Shown here: in pieces, positions 1-10,686 of the stretch | How the letters are laid out: each line of letters opens with the position of its first letter | Position numbering within the stretch: position 1 is the stretch's first letter | Source: Clitopilus passeckerianus | Lineage: Eukaryota; Basidiomycota; Agaricomycetes; Agaricales; Entolomataceae | Reading direction: 5' to 3' | DNA: 64,000 bases | Assembly (NCBI GenBank): GCA_944990035.1 | Contig: CALYLX010000111.1 | Location: 992,001 to 1,056,000 of the forward strand | Position numbers and translations under genes: made by a program | The notes under the pieces: generated by a model | The model's database searches: none | The model's input: the letters and a program-made list of their open reading frames with translations, nothing else | Told to the model about the DNA's origin: nothing

Positions 1-492
1 GCAGAGCAGGGTACCATCACGTGTAGTAGGTGCGCTTGACTACAGGGGGCTATCGTAGGCATTTGCTTCGAAGACGGTCCCTTTTGGTCGCGCTGGCTAG
101 ATTTAGAGCGCGTCGGTGGTTTTGAACAAGGTCCGGAGCTTTTTGGTGATGTGGGGGAATGGGGGTACAGACATGATCTAAGCAGTCGAGATGAATTGGC
201 ATCGATAATAGAAACGATAACTATATGTATTATACTTCGTACAGTATTAAAAGCTTGCATAAGAGTCCATTCCTTCCCTATGGTACATTTTAACTTACAA
301 CTACACACGGGGGTATGTACGCAAATATGTTTGAACCGATCGTTCTTTGACTAAACTGGGAAATGAGAGATTGTCGAGTAGTGAAGGTCGAGGATCCACG
401 AGTCTCGAGAAGGGTGATCTGCACAGAGTAATTAATAAAACATACAATTCCGCAAAAATAGGAGACTTACCAAACGGCAAAATTTCAGTGTT
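1..492. other. Intergenic, left edge
   Basis: No gene could be supported here. The stretch lies downstream of the leftward bHLH gene and is AT-rich around 190-350, which fits a 3' untranslated or terminator region. Two short open frames (151-354 and 347-622) show no family resemblance and the second overlaps the bHLH gene antisense. Confidence 0.5.
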
Positions 493-1281
493 TCATGGCG
501 CAGTGATACCAGCTGCAGCCTCTACCCTTAGTACCTCAGCTCTAAGAGCGTCTCGGCCCTCCTCGAGCCATTTAACATATTCGACTGCGCGGAATAGAAC
601 GCCACTCTTCCCCTTAGTCTGACCCTTTCCTCGAACACCGCTACCCTTAGGTCTTCCTCGGGTCGGCATCCCGATCCCATGTGGTGCACCGGCGGGGGAA
701 AGCAAAGCGATCAGCTGGGCATATCCATCACGTATGGCATTGCGACGCTTCTGCTCCGACATGATGTGGTTGAGGCGTTTCTGTGGTGTCGAGAGAAGCG
801 GTTTTGATCGAGAGGCTAGTGAGCTCTGGCCGGGGCTGTCGAGAGTAGTCGGTGAGGAGGATGGAATGGTAGGGGTTGTTTGAATCGTTGGCTGCTCTGG
901 AGGATCTATGTTCATTAATAGAGCTCCGTTGGAATGAGAGTGCAGGTTTGAATGAAAGGAGGGTCTCTGGTGGGTGGATCGCGGCGAGAGCATGCCCATG
1001 GGATCCTCAGGCATAGAATGTAGATGGTGATTAGGTAGTTGTGGATGGTTATTCGCGCCGTAATCGTTGTATGAAGATTCTTGTGCTGCCATATCCCATT
1101 CTAGCCCTTGGAAGTTATCAAGAAAGCCCAAGAGGTCCAATGTCTCGTCGTGCGAGAAGAGCTCAGCTGAGGGAGGCAACGGAGGCGGATTAGGGAAGAG
1201 ATTAGATAGTGCGGGATCGAAAGTGAAGTCAAAGTCAGCAAAGGGTGCCGGTGGCTGCAAGGGTGGTGATTTTGTAGACAT
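493..1281 (-). CDS. bHLH transcription factor with an AT-hook-like loop
   Basis: Predicted nuclear DNA-binding regulator of 262 residues in a single exon. The basic region and helix 1 lie at about residues 167-195 (KRLNHIMSEQKRRNAIRDGY), with the E and RR positions usual for E-box binding. Helix 2 follows at about 225-255 (VLFRAVEYVKWLEEGRDAL) and runs into a short leucine-rich coil. The loop between the helices is unusually long and Gly/Lys-rich and contains RGRPKGSG, the core of an AT-hook. The N-terminal half is acidic, Pro/Ser-rich and probably disordered, as in many activators. The QKRLNHIxSEQKRR signature is that of the fungal INO4/SREBP/Mlx-like bHLH group, but I cannot name an orthologue. 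The gene is divergent from the Zn2Cys6 gene with about 270 nt between the start codons, so they may share control elements. Family assignment is firm; targets are unknown. Confidence 0.88.
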   Translation of the reverse strand: MSTKSPPLQPPAPFADFDFTFDPALSNLFPNPPPLPPSAELFSHDETLDLLGFLDNFQGLEWDMAAQESSYNDYGANNHPQLPNHHLHSMPEDPMGMLSPRSTHQRPSFHSNLHSHSNGALLMNIDPPEQPTIQTTPTIPSSSPTTLDSPGQSSLASRSKPLLSTPQKRLNHIMSEQKRRNAIRDGYAQLIALLSPAGAPHGIGMPTRGRPKGSGVRGKGQTKGKSGVLFRAVEYVKWLEEGRDALRAEVLRVEAAAGITAP

Positions 1282-1550
1282 TATGGACGTCGGGGCAATT
1301 CAATCGCCAGCGTATACGACGAGTAACGGTTGAGGATGAGAGGATGTTGGAATAGCCGGACAAAGTTGTCTCTCGATCCCGGAATTCGGTGACCTCAAGA
1401 AACCGGAAAACCTCCTGAAAAAACCGTGTGAAAATCGGAGTAGGATTAGATAATCATGAGAGAGGAACCCTTGCCGACGCCCGTGACGGCCCCTCGTTGT
1501 CCGCCCAACTCCTTTCCTCCGTCGGAGACCGTCCGTAATTTACGCCTGAA

Positions 1551-2427
1551 ATGTCGGCCATCCAAACTGAAGAACCGGCCCAAGAAGGGCCATCCTCTAT
1601 CGACACTCAACAGCTTCAGCAGCTCCAGCAACAACAACAGCAGCAGCAACATGCTCAACAAGACATTGCCATGGGTCAACCGATGCAGCAAGCACAGACA
1701 GTGAGCGAGAATAGTGGCCGTAAACGTCCGTAGAGTTACTTTGATACACCTCCTTGCCGATCATATCATTCTCCGGGAATGTGCTAAACGGTTTGTTTTT
1801 CTCCAGCCAAAGCACCGTCCGTCCGTAGAGCTTGCGTCGCCTGCCACACCGGCAAGACTCGATGCAGCGAGGTTTTACCATGCCAGGTTTGTTGCGTTAC
1901 TCCATTCGATTTCGACAGCCATGCCGACCGAAACTTCCTTAGAGCTGCATCAAGCGTGGTTTGGCTAGTACTTGCTCTTATCCAGACCCAGATGCACCCT
2001 CTCAAGACCACACGGCTCACCACACACCTGGTGCGTGTCTAATATAGCTTGGCTTATCGCCAGAAAATTAGACTACGTCAGAATCTAATCTTCTTCCGAT
2101 TCCATCATGACTACAGCGCCGACCGTGCAGCAGCCATTCGCAACACCAATGTATACCACCATCCAAGGTGCCCCAAATACCCTAACACAACACCAATACT
2201 ATGACTACAATGGTCAATTCACCGCGTCGACGTCGACGTTTAGGTCGAACAAACGTCCGCGAAACCTAACGGAAGAAGAGGCTGCTGCCATTACCCGCAA
2301 TTTTTCTCGAGGCGATTTCTTCGTCGGGAGCAGCGCTCCCGTCCGCATTGACCCTCGTTTGACGGTTCGCCTCACCCTTGGAGAGGGAGATCATGTTCAT
2401 TTCACCGTTGGAGAGCCTTTGGTTTGA
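1551..2427 (+). CDS. Zn2Cys6 (Gal4-type) transcription factor, small
   Basis: Four exons, 1551-1719, 1807-1886, 1943-2030 and 2117-2427, give a 215-residue protein with every junction in frame. Exon 1 holds a poly-Gln run (about residues 21-33). Exons 2 and 3 together encode a binuclear zinc cluster: C-x2-C-x6-C-x5-C-x2-C-x8-C, starting RRACVACHTGKTRCSEVLPC and ending STC. The six cysteines match the fungal Zn2Cys6 family, which binds CGG-containing sites as a monomer or dimer. No fungal-specific TF middle homology region is present, so the protein is much shorter than Gal4-type activators and may need a partner or act as a minimal DNA-binding subunit. The last exon is Thr/Gln-rich and ends in an uncharacterised segment of about 55 residues. 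The last acceptor, at 2116, is the only one that avoids an in-frame stop. It is divergent with the bHLH gene. Confidence 0.82.
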
Positions 2428-2928
2428 GGAGGAAGTCTGGTTGATGCCGTTCCCGTCCTGACCTGAATGACCCGGACACTTTTTTTTTATCCGACCCATG
2501 CATTTATGCCTCGTTTCTTGACCGATGTACAAGTACTGTATGATGTTGTACCACCTACTTTTGTAACGACATGTCGAATTGTCCTTGCTTAGTGATCGCA
2601 CATTAGTGCTTCCACCACCTCCCAAAAAATAGAACGGCCGGTCTAACCACTCAGTACCTGCCGCATGAACGGATCTGGAAGATAGATTTGCGCAGATACA
2701 GAGCTGTAAATGTATTGACTATGACCGCTACTTAGGCTCGCTCATCATGGCATCATGATCACTATCAGGGCGTATAATGTTTGTCACTCACCCCACATCC
2801 TAACAACACGAGTTGTCCAGAGTCACTTTCACCTTCACAGTCACTGTAACCTCTCAGTGGCATTTCCGCTGTTAAAACTACTTACAATCATTCTGGACTG
2901 GCGCCAAGTGCCAGATCTCTCGGCCTAG
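2428..2928. other. Intergenic between Zn2Cys6 and SCI1-like genes
   Basis: About 500 nt that should hold the 3' end of the Zn2Cys6 gene and the promoter of the next gene on the same strand. A T-run at 2481-2488 lies shortly after the stop. I see no further gene or repeat. Confidence 0.5.
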
Positions 2929-4517
2929 ATGGACGCAGACATCCTTCGCGTGTGGCAAATAGTGCATGAGCTGAGCGAGCAGATTGCTCAGAACCAGAAG
3001 TTGGCGAGCTCGTTGGTGTCTCAGGCTGGAGGTGTAAAAGTGAGTTTTCTAGTTGCATCTGCAACGGAAATTTCTTTTTAATGAGGTTCTTTGTGTATAA
3101 AGGACCAGGCTACAGAACTCGTCGGTTCTGGTTTCAATCTTAGGAGGTATAATGTGGATATCTCAAAAGGTGTGTATTCTAGTGGACTAACAGAGGCCAA
3201 AAGACCCAAACCTTGTTCAGAAACTTTCGACTCTGAAGTGGAGCGTACAAATGCTCAAGTCATAATCGAAAACCAATCCCTTGTCAACGAAAACAAGCAG
3301 CTAAGCCTACTGCTCAAAGAATATGAAAACACAATGGAAACCATCATGGCAAAATTCAGGACACATGCTGTACGTCCTGCTTCTCTCATTATCTTCACCA
3401 CTTCACCAACTCACCACCCATTTCCTTTCCTTTAACTCTTCTCCTCTAGGTTGCAGCCCAGCGCCACGAACACACCCTGACCCAACACTACGAAACCCTA
3501 CTCCAAACCCGCGAAACCTCCCCCCTATCCTCCGACCTCGCCTCCGCCCCCGAAACCCGCCTCGCCCTCACCCGTCTTACCCACCACCTCCGCGGCCTCC
3601 TCCGCAGTATGGCCGGCCTCGACCCCGAACCCATTGACTCCCTCTACGCTGGCACCGAGCTCGACCCCGACGGCACTATCGACCCCATCTCCGTCTCGGA
3701 GCTCTTCGAACTCCTCGATGCATTAGACGGTCACCTCGGTGAAGGTGAAGGCGGGTACGACGGCTCGGAGGGGAAGAGGCTGGATTGGGCGGTGGAGAGG
3801 GAGAAGGAGATCGAGAGGCTGCAGAAGGAGAATGAGGAGCTGCGGCGGACGTTGGGTATTGATGTGGAGAGTTTGGGTGAGAAGGGGATCGTGGTGGATG
3901 TGGAGGAGATGAGGAGGGTGACGACGGGGGTGGGGAGGATGCTCCATAGTAACAACTCGTCGTCTGGTCCTGGGTCGAGGATAGGATCGCATATGGGCAT
4001 GGGTGGGGGAGGGCAGAATTCGGGGAGTCCGGGTGCACTTGATAATGCACCGAGACGAAGTTATTGGGAGCCACCGGAATTCGGTGGACAGCCAAGATAT
4101 GACTTCAAAAAGGCGATGGAGCTTGCTACATCCAGCACGGTGACGCCGCTTGGCGGAAGTGTACCGGTCTTCCTGCCCGGAACGAGGAGGCCTGGGATGT
4201 TTGGTGCTGGGAGGGGGAATGGCTTGAGAGGGCCGGCGACAAACCTTGGTGCGGGTAATGGCACAGGAGCAGGAGGCGCTGGGTCGCCTGGAGCTGGCCC
4301 AGCTCCAGGTACGCCAACGCCGAGGTCATCTTTTGCAGAGATGACACCCGAGGAGAGAGAAAAATGGGCTCATCCTGATACTCCTGGACCGAAATGGTTG
4401 TCGCATTTGATGACTTCGCAAGATATTAATGCGTTGGCGGATAGGTTGATGGGGAAGTCCGTTCCGGATACTGGGGGCGCTAAGCTGGTTTTTACTGGTA
4501 TTAATACTGGTACATAG
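2929..4517 (+). CDS. SCI1: SIKE/FGFR1OP2-type STRIPAK subunit (SCI1-like)
   Basis: Three exons, 2929-3039, 3103-3369 and 3450-4517, encode about 481 residues. The N-terminal 175 residues match the SIKE/FGFR1OP2 coiled-coil family: a short helix, then a conserved segment with [20 protein letters not shown] followed by [11 protein letters not shown], the family hallmark, and a second amphipathic stretch. In fungi this protein is SCI1, a structural subunit of the STRIPAK phosphatase-kinase complex (PRO11/striatin, MOB3, PRO22, PP2A) that acts at the nuclear envelope and endomembranes in cell fusion and development. Residues from about 250 form another coil ([20 protein letters not shown]) also typical of the family. 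The C-terminal part is long, Gly/Pro-rich and probably disordered, an extension common in basidiomycetes. Pyrimidine-rich coding around 3480-3600 makes the antisense strand look open; that is composition only. Confidence 0.82.
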
Positions 4518-4754
4518 GGTTTGTCGTGTATTCTGTTGGTTTGCTCTCGCTGTGGCGTATGCTTTATCCCTGTTTACTGGACTGTTTCATCGCTTTGATG
4601 TATTGTTATTAGAATATCAGCCGTTTTAGTTACTCTTTCAGGTGGCGCATATATGCGAGGAGAAGAAATGAAATCATATATTAGAACCGAAAAGGTAAAA
4701 TAACATGTGAGCCCAAGAACGCGTGTATGATGATAACCAGTAAAATTACAGAAA

Positions 4755-6245
4755 CTACTTCTTCCCCCACCCACTAAACGGATTCAATCTATCCACGAAC
4801 CCCTTCTTCTCCTTCTCCTTTCCCTTCCCATGCCCAGGCGGCGTCTCAAACGTCGGCTCCTCAGGCTGCAACTTCGGGCCATGAATATCCCCCGCATCCC
4901 ACGCTGTCGGTATAAGCGCAACAGGCAACAACCACGTCGCAGTCAACACGACCCCATTCCCCTCATCCAACACCTTAATCCTCTCCCAGCTCCACGCCAC
5001 AAACACACCGACATACCCAATCAACGGCGCAAGCCTCCTGAGCATCACGATGGCCCCACGCATTTGGGGAGGCACGATCATAGTGGGGAGGCGCCCGAGG
5101 AACCATTGAAGGGCGGTAGTTATGACTGCTGCGCGTTTGGTCGTTTTCATTTGGTTGGAGTCGAGCGCGTTCATAACGGGTGGGGGGAGGTAGAGGCGGT
5201 AGCCCCACCAGGTTGTGTAGATTGAGATGGCAGTGGTGGAGGGGACCCAGAGTTTGGGTTTGTCTGTGTTGGGGAGTTTGGGTTTGTCGGTGGCTTTGCC
5301 TTTACCTTTGTCTGTGGGTTTGCCCTTCTGTGAATTTTGGTCTTGCGAGTCGCCGGGCGGGATGCATTCTGCCAGTACGATCTCTGAGGAGTCGTCGGGT
5401 CGGAGAGGGGCGTACATCATTACGCCCTCGTCCGTTTCGGGTGTCATATCTTTCGATGCTTCCTTCTGTTCCTCAGCTTTAGCGGTCCACATCCCAGGCT
5501 TGAGCTTCTCCAACGCAGCCCAAACGGTCTGTCTAGCTGAAGGCGTAGCAGCACCATCGGCAGTACCAGTCATGACGCTCTGCGAAGAGAGATAGCGGAG
5601 TGTTTCCGAGTCAACACCTTCTGGAACAGGAGGGCCATCGGAGTCGATGATTGGAAGTGGTGGATCTGTTGAGTCCTCCTTCTGATCCTCAGTCGTGCCC
5701 TTGTTTGCAACTGGTTCTGTAGTAGCAGCAGGAGCCACACCAGTTCTAGATCGCATAGACTCAGAAGCGGTGGTGATTGCGTTGGCGACTGTGGATGTGA
5801 CTGCGGGTGGGACGGGGAGGGACTCGATCATGCCCTTGAGTTTTTGCGCGAATGTCATGGGCTCTGGTGGGTTCTCTGGACGATCACGGTCGGTTGGGGG
5901 AATATCAAGGGATTTATCTTTGGTGACTTCATCGGCAGGTTTCTGTTCAGAATCAGGATCCTTGGGTGGTTCTTTGGCGAGTTTCTGCTGATCCTCCGTG
6001 GATGTTTCGCGTGGCTTCTCCTCAACCTTCTTCTCTGCCTCCCTCCTCCTCTCCTCCTCCAAGTCCTCGATATGCCACGATGGTGGCGGGAACACGATAT
6101 CAGGATTTCGTCTCGGATAGTAATCCGACAGATTCAAGTTATTGATGTTGGTCGCCAAAGTCGTGAACATGGATACTGCAGTGAGTTTCGCTTTGGGGAT
6201 CATGCCCTCCACAGGGGGCTGTTCAGGTTGCGAGGCTTTTTCCAT
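4755..6245 (-). CDS. Uncharacterised basidiomycete protein with C-terminal hydrophobic segments
   Basis: A single-exon frame of 496 residues. I do not recognise a named family. Residues 1-60 are moderately ordered (SDYYPRRNPDIVFPPPSW). Residues 60-330 are charged, rich in Glu, Lys, Pro and Thr, and probably disordered. From about residue 335 the protein becomes ordered and hydrophobic: an aromatic segment around SIYTTWWGYRLYLPPPV, an alpha-helical stretch AAVITTALQWFLGRLP, and two likely membrane-embedded helices, PLIGYVGVFVAWSWERI and VVLTATWLLPVALIPTAWD. The tail is basic. Codon use and length support a real gene and the layout resembles organelle or lipid-droplet associated proteins, but that is inference. 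The start was taken at the first ATG, just upstream of the conserved-looking N-terminus. The gene is divergent from the GFA gene with about 510 nt between starts. Confidence 0.7.
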   Translation of the reverse strand: MEKASQPEQPPVEGMIPKAKLTAVSMFTTLATNINNLNLSDYYPRRNPDIVFPPPSWHIEDLEEERRREAEKKVEEKPRETSTEDQQKLAKEPPKDPDSEQKPADEVTKDKSLDIPPTDRDRPENPPEPMTFAQKLKGMIESLPVPPAVTSTVANAITTASESMRSRTGVAPAATTEPVANKGTTEDQKEDSTDPPLPIIDSDGPPVPEGVDSETLRYLSSQSVMTGTADGAATPSARQTVWAALEKLKPGMWTAKAEEQKEASKDMTPETDEGVMMYAPLRPDDSSEIVLAECIPPGDSQDQNSQKGKPTDKGKGKATDKPKLPNTDKPKLWVPSTTAISIYTTWWGYRLYLPPPVMNALDSNQMKTTKRAAVITTALQWFLGRLPTMIVPPQMRGAIVMLRRLAPLIGYVGVFVAWSWERIKVLDEGNGVVLTATWLLPVALIPTAWDAGDIHGPKLQPEEPTFETPPGHGKGKEKEKKGFVDRLNPFSGWGKK

Positions 6246-6759
6246 GGTGGCGGGAGTGGTATGAAGTTGGGAGGATTGTTTCTGGTGCTATCGCAGTTTG
6301 TTGTAGCCTTCGTCGTCATTGGGTCCGCAGCCCCACAGGCGAAGGGAGATTAGATTAGATGTAGATCATTGCTGTGTCAAAGGTGGCTGTGTTGACGATT
6401 CTGCTGGACTTTGTCACCACGATTTCGTATTATTCGTCAGGAAGCAATTCCTCATAGTTGGACGCTGCAACCGTACCGTAAGAACATTCAGTGGGGAGCA
6501 GATGAAGAAAGAAGAGAAAAAAGTCTCGCTATCAAGCTGGGCCGTCGGTACTCGACCTTTGGCGTCAGGGGGTCATCGTCAAATTCGAAGCCATGCAACT
6601 TGAAGCACTGCGTTGAAAACGGCAAACTACATGCATTCGATAGTAAAACTACTACGGCTTCAATCTTACACGTTCAAACTTCACTCGCAGCAGTACCATG
6701 CACAAAAATAACACCAGATGACTCATTCGATTCTTGTCAGTGGTTGAACTATCTCCATC
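6246..6759. promoter_or_regulatory. Divergent promoter region, membrane protein / GFA gene
   Basis: 514 nt between two divergent start codons. Open frames of around 100 codons exist here on the plus strand but lack codon bias or homology, and I treat them as chance. No clear TATA box was seen. Confidence 0.4.
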
Positions 6760-7277
6760 ATGAGCACCAAAGAAAGCCTTGAATTCCATGGGGGCTGCTT
6801 CTGTCGGGCAATTACATACAAAGTAACGGGTCTTCCTACTAGGAGCGCCTACTGCCACTGTACATTATGCCAGAGATTGACAGGTGGGTCCTCAATCATC
6901 TAGACCCGATTGAGTCATGGTGGAAGATCCTTTCGCTAGGATGTCCCTTCATCCACACAATCCACTTCCCCGCCTCCGCATTCACCTGGACAAACGGTTT
7001 TTCCGACCTCCAAGTCTTCAGCCCTCCTGACAAACCTAATCAACGCCGCCATCGATGCGGGAACTGCGGTGTATGCGTTGCCTCAAATAATACCTCGGCG
7101 GATCGATGGAGTATCTGGGGCCCTACACTGGATAGGGAGGCGGACGGGCATAGTATTAAAGGGTGGGAAGTGTTGAAGCCGACGGCACATATGTTTTATG
7201 AGACGAGGTTGGTTGATGTTGACGATGAGCTTGCGAAGTGGAAGGGGTATGATGGGGGTTCGGAACGGCTGGCATGA
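6760..7277 (+). CDS. GFA/CENP-V domain protein
   Basis: Two exons (6760-6883, 6940-7277) encode 153 residues, the usual size for a single GFA domain. The family's zinc ligands are visible: GGCFCRAITYKV at residues 11-22, then AYCHCTLCQRLTG at 30-42, and a later C-G-N-C-G-V-C motif at about 89-95. GFA proteins are named after bacterial S-(hydroxymethyl)glutathione synthase, which was proposed to condense formaldehyde with glutathione; most fungal members are uncharacterised zinc proteins, so a specific reaction should not be assumed. The first exon ends inside the second cysteine cluster and the join restores LTGGCPFIHTIHFP. The gene converges on acireductone dioxygenase about 100 nt downstream. 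Confidence 0.85.
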
Positions 7278-7380
7278 GTAGGGGGTGGATTGTACGAATG
7301 CTTACAAGTGGATGTTATGGCCGGAAGTATATAAATTCAGATATAAAGATACATAGCGGTTCAAGTACTAAGCTCGAAAC

Positions 7381-7996
7381 TTAGGCACCGACAGAAATCC
7401 CAATACTCTTCAAATACCCAACCCTGTGCGGATTGTCATCCGTCTCCTGACTTCTGTTATGCGGCACCCACTTCGGCTCATCCTGGAATAGCCTCAACGC
7501 TTGGATCTTATTCCCTTCATCCAATGTGAACCGATGATATATCCCAGCAGGGATAACTAACAGGTCTCCAGACGAGACAGCGATGCGGATCCATTCGTCT
7601 TCAGGGGACGAAGCCTCGCGGACGTCGAAGAAGCCAGAGCCAGAGAGTATGTACCGGATCTCCTCGTCTTCATGCATATGTTCCTCGAAGAAAGTTTTTA
7701 TCTTGGATTCGTAGATCTACCGGGCAGGAATCATCGTCATTAGAAGAAGCTTGTTTGAAGGGTAACTAGCAACTCACATCCCCCATCCCTTCCTTACTAA
7801 CATTAATCGTATCCCGATTCTTGTATCCCCGCTCTTGAGCTATAGCATCCAACTTGGGCTCGTAACCTTCGACGTCGATGAACCAGTACTTGACGCCGAT
7901 TTTAATGAGGTGCTCTTCGGAGACGAGACGAGGCGGATCGTGGGCGTGTGGGAGGCGCTGGTCGCCAGGGACGTTGTCAAAGTAGTATGCTCGCAT
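7381..7996 (-). CDS. ADI1: Acireductone dioxygenase (methionine salvage)
   Basis: Two exons, 7996-7778 and 7716-7381, encode 184 residues, matching the family length (about 180). The enzyme oxidises acireductone in the methylthioadenosine salvage cycle to the keto-acid precursor of methionine and formate (iron form). The cupin metal site is intact: [10 protein letters not shown] supplies two His and one Glu, and YHRFTL supplies the last His. The N-terminal RAYYFDN and the C-terminal RLFQDEPKW segments are also family-typical. The intron (gtgagt...gtag) interrupts the sequence just before [13 protein letters not shown]. Cytosolic and nuclear location is known for eukaryotic members. Expression is probably constitutive or sulfur-responsive; nothing in the sequence shows which. 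Identification is very secure. Confidence 0.95.
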
Positions 7997-9092
7997 GTTG
8001 GGCTAGGTGTTGCTAGAGGTGAACAAGATGGGAGTAGGTTGCGAAGAACGCCGAAGAAGTTTCCATGATTGCACCAGAGATCGCATGGGATGGTGCCATA
8101 TCAGGAAGATTGCTATTGGGTTGTCGGATCTCGGATCTTGAGACGCGACATCGTGACTGACGCGTGAAATTTAAATAATAGTCGCCTCTACCGTTTCCAC
8201 TTGGCCGTTCAGGCCTTCAGGACCTGTTTTAGTGTCAACGTGTCAACGTTCCCACCAGGTGAGGTGTAAAATCATATCTCCCAGGAGGCTAGCATGAGGT
8301 ACCACCTTGAAGTATTTATGGGTCGAAGATATTCTTCCCGAAGAAGCAATTGAATGGCATGTTCAAGTTGAGGTTGGGGTGGAGGTGGGATATTCCCCCC
8401 CGAGAATTGGGAAGGGAATTGGTACGGAGATCCTCTCTTGTTCATGATATTCCCTGCGCCGTTCAATTCCGGTATGGGTGGACTGCCTCCTTAAGATGAT
8501 GACGGAAAGTCCATTCGATTCATTGTCCAGAAGACTCTTTGAACGAAATCGGTATCATTGTCCATACAAACCTGGTGAATAAAGCAAAGTTTTGGTGAGA
8601 TTAGGGAGTCTCATATTGCCGAGGCAAACGATTGATCAGAGTTGAGCGCTGTAGGCCCGCAGTACGCGCTGGACCGCGCCGTGGCGCCCAGGGCCCTATG
8701 AGATCAGGTCCTACTCGAATTGGCACCCAAATACAGCCTTGCATTGTGCGTTTTTAACTTTCATATATGCTTGTCTAGCTTGTCTACGCCACTTGAAAAC
8801 CAGTCCAACCAGTAGGACATACTTTCCCATATCTCGTATTCAAGAGTCCCGATTGAAACCGTGAAGAAAAAACAATGACGTCTCGACTAAGCCGTTTCAA
8901 CCGAATTAGTGGCAAATCTTTAACACTTGTCCAAGGGTTGTGTCCGATCATCGAACGGTTAACTCCTTTCTTCGCTGGTAACTGAAGCTTGCGGGGTCGT
9001 TCCCTTCGTTCCCTCCTTCATTGTCTCCTCTTCTTGTGCTAACAGAGTGTCTGGCAAGCTTTTAGCTTTGACACTCATCGCGGCTGGTAGCG
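7997..9092. other. Intergenic containing an orphan MYND-family exon
   Basis: About 1.1 kb between ADI1 and the DUF6534 gene. The one recognisable element is a 100-nt remnant of a pRiA4b-ORF3 exon at 8322-8421, listed separately. The rest is non-coding as far as I can see; 8860-9090 should include the DUF6534 promoter. Confidence 0.5.
8322..8421 (+). pseudogene. Orphan exon remnant of the MYND/pRiA4b-ORF3 family
   Basis: The 100 nt begin GTCGAAGATATTCTTCC followed by GAAGAAG, nearly identical to the exon encoding VEDILPEEESDG in the gene at 12.9-14.8 kb (minus strand) and similar to the copy at 15.9 kb. The fragment ends at the same place, ATTG followed by a GT, so it corresponds almost exactly to one exon (100 nt here, 95 nt there). 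Length differences shift the frame, so the later residues no longer match. No other exon of the family is detectable on either side. It is best read as a relic of a third copy, or of a gene-conversion or duplication event. Confidence 0.7.
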
Positions 9093-10686
9093 ATGGCTTC
9101 TAGCACAGTCCCTACATCACTAGAGAATACGGGCCTGACTCAGGCACCTTTTCTAATTGGTACGGGCAGTCAAAATCTTGCTAGCAGCACGACACTGACA
9201 TCCCTCAACTTCATAGGTGTGATGGGTTCATCGGTGTACGTGTATTTCTTCAATCCTCCTGGAAGACAACTCTGACTCTCGGAGCGGATAATAATAGGCT
9301 GTTGGGTATCGCGGGTGCACAAGTAGTATATTATTTCAGGACCTACCCAGGGGACATGCGTTTTCTCAAAGTTCTGGTGCGTTAGTTTCTAAACCATTCT
9401 GCATATTAAGATGGTAACTAATTGTTAGGTCGCGTTACTGTGGTGAGCACTCAAACTTGAATTTGGCATCGCCTCCTCAGAACTGTGCATGCTTCGCCCA
9501 CAAAGCTTGCTGGACCTTGTACATCAGGCCCTTATGACCCAAACTATCCATATGTTCTACATCAGTGCAAAGCTTCCTGAGAACATGAAGGACATGATAG
9601 ACCTCCCATGGACCTACACAATGTCACTTGCCATACAGAGGATCATCACAGGCATAGTACAAATGTTAGTTGCGAACTGTACCCTGCGTCCTGTTCTTAC
9701 TGACTCACCGTTCATAGGTTCTACGCGTGGAGGGTGTATTCCAGTGGGTATTTGTTCATGGCCTGAAAGTGACATCTAACCCATGTACCTCAAGTCGGCC
9801 CAAAGTGCATGTCAAAGAAGTTTCTTGTAGGAACTGTTGTGGGTGGTATCCTCTTTGATTCCGCTCGTACGCTAGAGCTCGTCACAGCTTCTCTTCACAT
9901 TCCTTCAGTTCTGTAAGGCCTACCCGTAGCATCTTGTGTTCATTCATCTTACAGTCGCTGTCCTGCAGGCATCGGCGTTGGTGAGTACCTGTCCTGTCCA
10001 TCTCCTTGTTCGTAAGGGTTCCTCATCACGAGGCTAGTTCTCGTCGGAAGGCTTATTGCTCAACCCGCTCTATCACAACTCCACGAGCCGATTCGAAAAG
10101 TAAGTCCTTGGATATCCTTCCTATATACGTCTTAACAGACTCTAACGCAGTGAACAGATCGTATACTCCATCGAACTCTGTCTTGCCATGCTGACCGATA
10201 CTCTCATCACCGTAACTCTGGTCTACTACCTCCGCAGATCTCGATTGGGATTTGGTTCGACGGAAAGTGTCATCGACAGACTCATCCATGTCACGCTTAA
10301 CATTGGACTCCTGACTTGTGCAATTTCAGTTGTAACATTCATTACCGTGAGTTCCATTCACTCGTGCCAGTGTGGAATGGTAATCTCATGTTTTCCAAAT
10401 CAGTATCATACAATAAAACGAATTGTTGTCTTCTCTGGTACGTTCATACATCGACCCATCCCACCGTTTACATGACAATTTATGATCTAGCCTTTGTCGA
10501 AATCATCAGCAAGAGTGAGTAACCATGTCCTCATGCTCATCTAGATACTCATTGGCTTCAGTCTATGTTAATTCCCTTCTCGCAAATTTGAATTCCAGAC
10601 GAGGGGTTCATCTTTCGAACAACAATTACGATACCCTGGTTCTTACAACCATAATTCTTCAAGAGGGTACATCTTCATACACGTAG
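9093..10686 (+). CDS. DUF6534 multi-pass membrane protein
   Basis: Thirteen small exons can be joined in frame: 9093-9159, 9217-9235, 9298-9376, 9429-9442, 9506-9664, 9718-9743, 9795-9912, 9955-9980, 10017-10099, 10158-10346, 10404-10437, 10491-10514 and 10562-10686, giving about 320 residues. This is the usual length of the agaricomycete DUF6534 family, a lineage-expanded set of integral membrane proteins of unknown function with about seven helices. Matching landmarks are LLGIAGAQVVYYFRTYP (helix 2), LLDLVHQALMTQTIHMFY (helix 3), RVYSIGPK, TLVYYLRRSRLGFGSTESV (cytoplasmic RRSRxGF loop), LNIGLLTCAISVVTFIT, and the C-terminal signature IYVNSLLANLNSRRGV. Exons 4, 6 and 8 are 14-26 nt and the order around 9913-10157 is least certain. 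No lesion was found. Many members sit in lineage-specific clusters, which fits the accessory character of this region. Confidence 0.75.

Noticed and set aside
3676..4095. Pro/Ser-rich minus-strand frames
   Set aside because: Antisense shadow of the SCI1-like gene's Gly/Glu-rich exon.
4830..6353. Plus-strand frames of 100-169 codons
   Set aside because: Shadows of the leftward 496-residue gene.
8494..8500. ATGATGA C-box-like heptamer
   Set aside because: No CTGA D box within a plausible distance and no terminal stem.
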